From Hysterium pulicare CBS 123377 (Eukaryota; Ascomycota; Dothideomycetes; Hysteriales; Hysteriaceae): a DNA stretch of 64,000 nucleotides. Location of the stretch: assembly GCA_000467715.1 (NCBI GenBank), contig AJFK01000539.1:1-64000 (forward strand), given 5' to 3'. The notes beneath the pieces are model-generated. The model saw only the letters and a list, made by a program, of their open reading frames with translations, was not told the DNA's origin and searched no databases. Position numbers and translations under genes: made by a program. Positions 57,086-64,000 of this stretch are shown here, piece after piece (position 1 is the first letter of the stretch; each line of letters opens with the position of its first letter).

Positions 57086-57904
57086 ATGGATTTTCTCAAA
57101 TCCTCACCACCTGAAATCTGCCCATTTCTCCGCCTACCAGTTGAGCTGCGTAGACACATTTACCGCTTCATCCTCCCCTCCACATCTCACTTTGACATCT
57201 GCTTCCAGCGCGGCGATGGCGACCCCCAGAAACCCGAATACAATCTAACGCTTGTGCGTGAGACTTTTGGCAATGGAGTTTGGAAAATGCAGAGGACAGC
57301 GCCGAGAGCAGATCGTGAAGCTGGGAATGAGATCGTTTGGAGGCGGGGAGCAATTGGCCTTCTCGCCGTCAATCACCATATACATGACGAGTGCGTCGAT
57401 TACATCTATGGTGACAACACCTTCGTGATAGATGTAGCGTTCGACAGTATTCACTTCCGACATCGGTGGATTCTCCCCTCCCTGCTTACTCCAAGCCGAT
57501 CCTACTCCTTCCTCGATCACTTCTCCCAGCGGAATCTCATGCGCATAAAAAACTACATTATCAACGTCGAGCATGTGGACAGCTACACTGGCATGATCAA
57601 GTACAACTGTCAAGGTCGCGGCCTCACGGCAGGCATCAGACAACAAGTGCAGACTCTGGTGGAACTGCTAGCAGCCGCCCCCTACCTACACAGATTGCAT
57701 GTACATCTGATTGATGGTGCTATAAGCAGAGAGAGGTTTTCGAGTGGTAGGGTACATCGTGTACAGGATCAAAAGAATTATGCTGCAGCGCAGACGGTAC
57801 TTGATCCCTTCAATAGGCTCTATGGTGTGAGGAAGGCTGTCGTGACGGGAGCGAGCCCGGAGTATGCGGAGGTTTTAGAGAAGCAGATGACCTCGTCAAT
57901 ATGA
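57086..57904 (+). CDS. F-box-like (DUF7730/2EXR-type) fungal protein
   Basis: Intronless, 272 residues. The N-terminus FLRLPVELRRHIYRFILPSTSHF and the later LLAVNHHIHDECVDYIYGDNTFVIDV are the pair of conserved blocks seen in the large ascomycete family of F-box-like, DUF7730-type proteins. Central segments are beta-rich with aromatic residues (RNLMRIKNYIINVEHVD). No catalytic motif is seen. Function is unknown; Skp1 binding is possible but less certain than for the neighbour. Confidence 0.75.
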   Translation: MDFLKSSPPEICPFLRLPVELRRHIYRFILPSTSHFDICFQRGDGDPQKPEYNLTLVRETFGNGVWKMQRTAPRADREAGNEIVWRRGAIGLLAVNHHIHDECVDYIYGDNTFVIDVAFDSIHFRHRWILPSLLTPSRSYSFLDHFSQRNLMRIKNYIINVEHVDSYTGMIKYNCQGRGLTAGIRQQVQTLVELLAAAPYLHRLHVHLIDGAISRERFSSGRVHRVQDQKNYAAAQTVLDPFNRLYGVRKAVVTGASPEYAEVLEKQMTSSI

Positions 57905-58322
57905 ATCTCAGCCCATACACCGAAGGCTGAGGGTGCGCTTGCTCAAAAGTATGCACATCTGTACAAATACAATAGTAGCAAGAGCTGGACTCGAAATTGA
58001 TGCATATCACGAGCGCCACTACTCCCAATGCCTCAAGAGACACAATGCGATCTATGGTAACGCCGAACACCTTGCTCTGTATGCTTTTGAATCTGCCATA
58101 TCATGTAAAGAGGACCTTATTATCCAGAGGATCATCTGGTTTCTTGCGCCCGCCATGACTGCTAAGACCCAAGTCCCCTCGCTTGATCTTTCTCTCGAAG
58201 ACTGCTTCGTTTCGTCTGTTATGCCTCCCAGCTTTTGCTAATCTGAGGTCGGCTCTGATCTGATTTGGTGATATGAACTCCTTGTTCTCGTAAATGACTG
58301 GGCCTCCGAAGCTGCTCTCACA
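57905..58322. other. Convergent intergenic region
   Basis: 418 bases between convergent genes; probably 3' UTR. Short plus-strand frames (57933-58241) are not supported. Confidence 0.4.
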
Positions 58323-59455
58323 TCAGCTGAATTCGCAATGATTGGTTCGATCGCCCTTGAACCTAACGTACCTCGACTCCAATATGACAATTGGGGTTAG
58401 AACGAAACGAGGACCGATTTCCACCAGACTGACATCCATCTCTGTATTCTTCCCCTTTTTTGGCGCCGGGTTGACGTCTGCCTCTTCTCCATTCGCCGGC
58501 TTTTTCTTACCCGGCTCAGACTCATTTATCTGATACACTCGTATCCAGATCTTGCCTTCAGCGACAGTGAACCCCATCACGTGATCCACGAAAGGTTTGA
58601 CTTTCCTCGAGCCTTTCGGTACGCCAAACATTTGCGTCAGGAGTTCCTTAATCAGTCGAAGGTGTGCCTGCTTCTCGAACGATGCGTCAAAGGAGAGTAT
58701 TGGCCGAGAACCCTTCAAACTAGAATGGTATTAGTAATTGAAACTACGCGTGGTTATCTATAATGACTTGCCAGTTGCCAATGAAGTTTAATTCTTCCAT
58801 GGTGTGTACTGTAGGAATTTTAGTGTCTGGTTTGGTCAATGTGGCCGTCCTTCCCTTACGATTCTGTAAATGCATCTTGACTGTAGGACCGTTAGGCGCT
58901 TTGCTCATCCACGCATACAAGTCTTTCCCTTTCCGTGCCTCTAAAAACAGAACATTGTTGCAGTTGTATAGTTCTATTTCTAGTTAGCACACTTGTGGAA
59001 GAACAATATGTCACCGATTGACACGGCTGACATCTGCTTTCCTCCTTTCATATTGACAGAAGTACGATAGAAAGAAGTTCCATGAACAGAGGGACAATGA
59101 GACGAACGTTGAAAGGGAAGATTGCATACCGGCCAATTCGTTCAGCTGATACAGCTTGGTTTTAGTGTCCAGTTTGGCTTCTTTTCGGCTGTGCGGCCTA
59201 GTAATTGTTGTAAGTAAAAACAGAATTGGTTTTCGTAAATCTTTTCTACTTACATGAGTGCATAGAGATCTTGAAGGAGATGCCGGTGCCTATAAGTGAC
59301 TCCTCTTGAGCTCTACAAGTCCAATTAGCATCATGTCCGATGTTGAGATGCAGACAACGCAGTACCAGAATAAGAACGCGCTGCTTGTTCTTCCGCTCAC
59401 CGCTATCCTTCGTGTGGCTTTCTGCTGTCGAGAGGGTCTTGTATACAGCAGCCAT
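58323..59455 (-). CDS. brx1: Ribosome biogenesis factor Brx1 (Brix domain)
   Basis: Brix-domain factor needed for 60S subunit and 27S pre-rRNA processing in the nucleolus. Five exons fit: 59455-59366, 59312-59254, 59197-59130, 58973-58772 and 58719-58323, exactly 272 codons (271 residues). Family blocks occur in order: ERKNKQRVLIL|SSRGVTYRHRHLLQDLYALM, LYQLNELAE, YNCNNVLFLEARKGKDLYAW, TMEELNFIGNC|LKGSRPILSFDASFE, and VKPFVDHVMGFTVAEGKIWIRVYQI. The last intron (58771-58720) starts GCAAGT, a textbook GC donor, because GNC|LKGSRP allows no other join. It ends with a basic/acidic tail after PRFVLTPIVILE. Confidence 0.95.
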
Positions 59456-59500
59456 TTTCGAACAGAAGACGGGACGAGTTCACTTATGCCGGAGCAGTCT

Positions 59501-59755
59501 TCAATGAAGCACGAGCTTTGGTGCTGGCAGGAAAATTTCGCGAAGGCCAGAAGAAGCAAGTGCACGAGCCACCAGCGCCACCATGTCAATAAGCGCACCC
59601 GCGGAGCCTTTCAAGCTTAGCGGCATCCAATCCTTGATGAAGCCGGCACCCATCCGGAAGCCTGAAGCGCGGGCCTCGACTTGCACACCCTGCCCATTGC
59701 TCTCATAGGCATTTGTTGCGGCCGGAGAGTGGTTTGGTAGCTGCCCATGTCGCAT
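59501..59755 (-). CDS. Doubtful small ORF upstream of brx1, 84 aa
   Basis: ATG-initiated frame on the same strand as brx1, ending 45 bases before its start codon. The product has a moderately hydrophobic stretch (LIDMVALVARALASSGLR) but no recognised family. It could be an upstream ORF in the brx1 leader, a small gene, or chance. It contains the AAAATTTCG word, which is then in coding sequence, weakening one of the two interpretations. Confidence 0.2.
   Translation of the reverse strand: MRHGQLPNHSPAATNAYESNGQGVQVEARASGFRMGAGFIKDWMPLSLKGSAGALIDMVALVARALASSGLREIFLPAPKLVLH
59532..59540 (-). promoter_or_regulatory. AAAATTTCG word upstream of brx1
   Basis: The nine-base word lies 77 bases upstream of the brx1 ATG (plus-strand spelling given). 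The same word sits 85 bases before cbf5. Similar to the yeast rRNA-processing element core. Tentative. Confidence 0.3.
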
Positions 59756-60604
59756 TCCACGGCTAACTTTCCATCGTGGGCCTCCTCCTGCGGGTGCTTG
59801 GGGAGCGATTGCGTGGGCCTCGATGCTGTCTGTTTAGCCGCCTACCGAACATTGGATTGGATGGAGGCAGGAGCGAGATTCAAATCTGAGCTTGGAACAA
59901 TCCAACTAGCCGGCACGACCATTTGCCCACGGCAGCAAAGGAAAGCCCGCCAGAATCATCAGAAATACATAGAGACGCCGGATGCACGAGAACATTCGAT
60001 GAAAACTGCCCTCGCGATGCCGCGAGAAGCATCTGTAGCTGTGCCTGTGCGGAGGAGTCGTATATCCACCCACGGCGACGAACTGGAGAGAGCGGGTTCG
60101 AACAGTCTCAACCTGGACTTGATGCTTTGAGAGCTGCTGTCATCCTCGAATCAAGAGGGCGCTACTCCACCTCCCTTCTGACCATCCTTCCATGATGTGC
60201 CCCATCGCCCTCCCCTCATACTCCCATCATCGTGTTCCACCACCCTTCCATCTCGTCCACTGCATCGCTGGAGCTGCTGCTGCTGCTGCGAAGAGAAGAG
60301 ACTGCGGTCGCCGCACTAGCTGACATACCCTTCGATCTTGATCAAAGCCCAAAGCCACGACCCAAGTGTCTCCCCATCTGAGATTGCGCGCGTCCCTCAC
60401 CACCCTCTCGCTCCATCTCCATCCCTCGTCATCTATCACCATACTGTAGTCCATCGGCGCGACTGCCTCACAGCGCGCGGGCTGCACCTCCGTCGCCGCA
60501 TTCCCTTCGCCGACCTCCCAGCACATCCATTCACGCTGCCGCCGTGACCTTCACCCATGGCCTACTCATCAACACCCTAGTGACAATTCGTCTCCTTCTT
60601 TCTG

Positions 60605-63600
60605 ATGTTCCGGAACCCGGTGTTGCAGCGTCCTGCTGAGGAAGAGGACCGCTACTCGCGAGACAAGATGCCGGGCAAGCCAGGGGAACAGCCAGCTTAC
60701 CACCGGCCCCAATCGCCAACGCAAACACCTTTCAGTTACTCACCAACAAATCGATCGCATACCTCAAACCCGCCAACTCCTGCGCCCTTGCCTCCTCATC
60801 ACCACGCCAATTTCAATCACAACCGCCATCAACCCACCTCGCCAGTGACCGCCGGTCTACCTCCCATCAGCTCCGCAATATACTCACGCGAAAACACGGG
60901 TTCTAAATATTACGACCCAACATCAGATCACGGAGACAGGAATGTAGCACGGGGAACACCACGGTATGAAGGCCATTACGCATCACAGGTACGCACTTGT
61001 AACTTCTATTCATGGCCCTGGTCCATCATCAAAATTGCTTGGAGCAAACTGATTTTTCCCCCTCCAGCCCCGAGACTCCTATAACTATTCGGAAGTGCGA
61101 CCATCAGAGGGTCCATACGACAAAGCATACCATTCACCAATTGCAACTACCTTCACGCATCAATCACCGCAGCAGCACCCATCACACAGCCATCCGCCGA
61201 GCGGAATGGACCCTATGGCACATTCACCAATATCTCCCACCGTATACCCTCCGATGAGCCGAGGAGCTGTCCAGGCTCCGCCACCGACTTATGCTCGGAG
61301 GTCGTCGGTGAACAATGAGGTAATTCACCACCTTCACCACTGGCATTCACTGCCTCGCTAACAGTTCGGCAGGCACCGACTCCGACACGAACTGCAGATC
61401 CCATGTCACTCTCAAGTATAATGTCAGGTACAGATCCCGAACCTCCTTCCGCTACATCTCGTCCACCGCCTCCACCAGAAGAGCCTCGGAGAATGTCGAA
61501 AACATTCGCTACCAACCCGCTGCATGTCAAACAGGAGGTCGTTACATCTCCCGCACCACCCGACTTGCCAATGCAGGATAACATCAACGTTCTCCGGAGG
61601 CCTTATGAGCAAACAATACTCAACGGAGACACACAGCATGCTTCATCCAACCTCGTACCTCGTGAACATCCCATGCCTGACGAAGGTGCGATCGAGTCTG
61701 AGCTAGCACGGATCGAGACGGCAGAAATGAGCGATATCGAAGGGCCTGAATTCGAGCCAGCTAAAGAAGAATATCTTAAACGAGGACAGAAGCGCGCCTC
61801 AGAGGTCGAGAATGCAGAAGTGGTCAAGCGAAAGGTGTGTAAACCATAAAGTCCAATACTCGTGCGCACTTTACATGACTGACTCATGACCAGCGTCGCC
61901 GAACTGCGTATATGTCACGATTCGGTGATGTCTTCGCCGCCCACCGAGACTACTCTAAACAGCAGTATAATATGCAACATGAAGGCGAAGCTTGGCAACA
62001 GGTTCAGAACCAAGAGATTGCGGAAGAAAAAGAGCGAAAGAAAGACATGCAACGTAAGAGGAGACGAGAAAAGACGATTCAAAATGAAGAAGCCAAAAGA
62101 GCCGAAGCTTTAGCCAAAGCTGGCCAAGCAGAGAACGAGGAAGAAAAAGAGAAACATCTTCGAGATGCACAGAAGGCCGAGAAGAAGGCCAAAACAACCA
62201 GTCAGCTTCTTCAAGGAGGTACGCCGAGTAAAGATATCCGAGAAGTCACTCCTCACGCACCGAACCTAGAGGGTGGTACAATGAGTTCATTCCAGATGTC
62301 AGATGATATACCGCGTGATCTAGGAAAGAAAGGCAGGGGAGGCCGGCAAGGGGGGAGGCTCAAGAAAAGCAAAGAGCAGAAGCAAGCTGAGAAGGATGCC
62401 GCCGCAGCTGCTCAGGCCGCCATAGACCGTGGAGATGAACTTCCGCCCATCGCACCTAGGGAGGAAGCCCGTCTTGAAGCACTGAAGAGTCGTAGCCAAA
62501 CCGAAGATCTCGCTCCCACCGTTCTCACCACGTATAACTCTCAAGCGTATCAAAACCTATTCAACCAGATTTGGAAGGATATTGCGAAGAAGGATTTACC
62601 CAAGGTTGTGCGCATCAAAGAAAACTCTCTCTCTACTAAGCAATCAAATCTCCGTAAGACAGCCCAACTAGCATCAAAGGAAGCTAGGCGATGGCAACTT
62701 CGTACGAACAAGAGTATGAAGGATGTCCAGGCTCGAGCTAAGAGGAGTATGCGCGAAATGCTGGGTTTCTGGAAGAGAAATGAGCGGGATGAACGAGATC
62801 AGCGAAAAATGGCTGAGCGACAAGAGCTTGAGAATGCAAAGAAGGCAGAAGCGGAACGAGAAGCCAATCGCCAGAAGCGAAAACTCAACTTCTTAATTTC
62901 TCAGACGGAACTCTACTCCCATTTCATCGGCAAGAAAGTCAAGACTGACGAGGTGGAACGCTCGACGGATGATATCACCATCTCGAACCAGAAAATCACT
63001 CCTGGACAACCTCACGCACACACTATCGACCTACCAGATACTTTAGTCAAACCTGGAGCCAAGGTTACCAATTTCGAGGACCTTGATTTCGATGCTGAAG
63101 ATGAAAGTGTTCTACGTGCAGCTGCTATGGCAAATGCCCAGAATGCTGTCCAGGAAGCTCAGGATCGGGCACGTGCTTTCAACAACGAAGGCAACCAGAT
63201 GCAGACAGATTTCGATGAAGGAGAGATGAATTTCCAGAACCCAACAAGTTTGCAGAGTATGGATATTACACAACCGAAGCTCCTTAACTGTCAGTTGAAG
63301 GAATATCAGCTGAAGGGGCTTAACTGGCTCGTCAATTTGTACGAACAAGGTATCAACGGAATCCTTGCAGACGAGATGGGTCTCGGAAAGACAGTACAAT
63401 CGATATCAGTTATGGCTTACCTTGCAGAAACTCACAATATCTGGGGCCCATTCTTGGTTATCGCCCCAGCATCTACACTCCACAATTGGCAGCAGGAAAT
63501 CACCAGATTCGTTCCTGATGTGAAGGTGCTACCATACTGGGGAAACGCTAAAGATCGAAAGGTTCTCCGCAAATTCTGGGACAGGAAGCACATCACTTAC

Positions 63601-64000
63601 TCTAAAGAGTCGCCTTTCCACGTTCTGGTCACTTCTTACCAACTCGTCGTTCAGGATGCGCAATACTTTCAGAAGATTCGCTGGCAGTATATGATTCTCG
63701 ATGAGGCCCAAGCCATCAAGTCGTCGCAGAGCTCCAGGTGGAAAAGTCTACTTGGATTCCATTGCCGCAATCGTCTTCTACTTACTGGTACACCTATCCA
63801 GAACAACATGCAGGAGCTTTGGGCCTTGTTGCATTTCATCATGCCCAGTCTATTCGACTCGCACGATGAGTTCAGCGATTGGTTCTCGAAGGACATTGAG
63901 AGTCACGCGCAGAGCAATACGAAGCTCAACGAGGATCAACTCAAGCGTCTGCACATGATTTTGAAGCCCTTCATGCTGAGGCGTATTAAGAAGCACGTAC
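60605..64000 (+). CDS. ino80: INO80 chromatin-remodelling ATPase, 5' part (runs off the window)
   Basis: Swi2/Snf2 ATPase of the INO80 complex, sliding nucleosomes and removing H2A.Z. Exons 60605-60988, 61068-61319, 61373-61834 and 61894 onward are open to 64000; about 1068 residues lie inside the window. A Pro/Ser-rich N-terminus precedes the charged [17 protein letters not shown] region. The DBINO domain occupies about 580-710 ([50 protein letters not shown]). The first RecA-like lobe has Walker A DEMGLGKT at 859-866 and the DEAQ box at 969-972, then [21 protein letters not shown]. The long insert and the second lobe lie beyond the window. The gene is truncated only by the window edge. Confidence 0.95.

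Larger units (their letters stand above)
59456..60604. promoter_or_regulatory. Divergent region brx1/ino80
   Basis: 1.15 kb between divergent genes. It includes a GCT triplet run at about 60270-60288 and C-rich leader sequence before ino80. Frames 59747-60130 and 59501-59755 overlap on opposite strands; neither is secure. Confidence 0.45.

Noticed and set aside
59747-60130. 127-residue plus-strand ATG frame before ino80
   Set aside because: Low similarity to anything known, and overlaps another weak frame on the other strand; lies in promoter DNA.
1-64000. Transposons, virus-like elements, CRISPR arrays or a biosynthetic gene cluster
   Set aside because: No transposase, reverse transcriptase, terminal repeats, spacer arrays or clustered pathway enzymes were seen; the genes are unrelated housekeeping functions.
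1-64000. A proteostasis operon-like cluster (cdc34, ufd1, sis1, hsf1, F-box)
   Set aside because: Genes are scattered among unrelated ones on both strands; such functions are common, so chance linkage suffices.

Overview
The window is nuclear DNA of a filamentous ascomycete (Pezizomycotina). Genes are dense and lie on both strands. Most carry short introns of about 48-120 bases with GT...AG ends and CTAAC-like branch sites. The protein set is typical of moulds: a striatin/PRO11 homologue, an HSF-type factor, the fungal GDP-mannose transporter and an Rvs161 BAR protein. A Leotiomycete-like origin is possible but is only an impression. I see no transposon, virus-like element, rRNA, tRNA or CRISPR array.

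Layout, 0-22.5 kb: an Edc1/PNRC-type decapping activator; mitochondrial Trp-tRNA synthetase (msw1, minus); BAR protein rvs161; ubiquitin-conjugating enzyme cdc34 (minus); striatin pro11 (minus); histone H2A.Z; RRM-R3H protein pin4/cip2 (minus); GYF protein lin1 (minus) divergent from ufd1; and a small Myb-like nuclear protein (minus). Two gene-poor stretches (16.2-18.4 kb and 22.5-26.3 kb) interrupt the series. The second holds only one possible small cysteine-patterned protein.

26-46.5 kb: dyskerin cbf5; Hsp40 sis1, with a perfect four-unit heat-shock element upstream; a small secreted six-cysteine protein; an unrecognised nuclear-looking protein; a GT8 glycosyltransferase with an apparent frame break; a triose-phosphate-transporter-family membrane protein; a tiny MGC-starting glycine-rich protein; a Cys/His-rich orphan; GDP-mannose transporter vrg4 divergent from phosducin-like plp1; acireductone dioxygenase adi1; and an orphan whose C-terminal half reads like a ubiquitin fold.

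47.5-64 kb: heat-shock factor hsf1; P5B ATPase ypk9; a divergent F-box/F-box-like pair; ribosome-assembly factor brx1 (minus); and ino80, which runs off the right edge.

Functional threads: hsf1 and its probable target sis1 are in the same window, with other proteostasis genes (cdc34, ufd1, F-box). cbf5 and brx1 both serve ribosome biogenesis, both contain a GC-AG intron, and share a 9-base promoter word. Chromatin is represented by H2A.Z and INO80, which act on each other biochemically. I see no evidence for a dedicated gene cluster; most neighbours look like ordinary housekeeping linkage. Exon coordinates are read by eye from splice signals and family conservation, and several genes are supported by an exact in-frame total.
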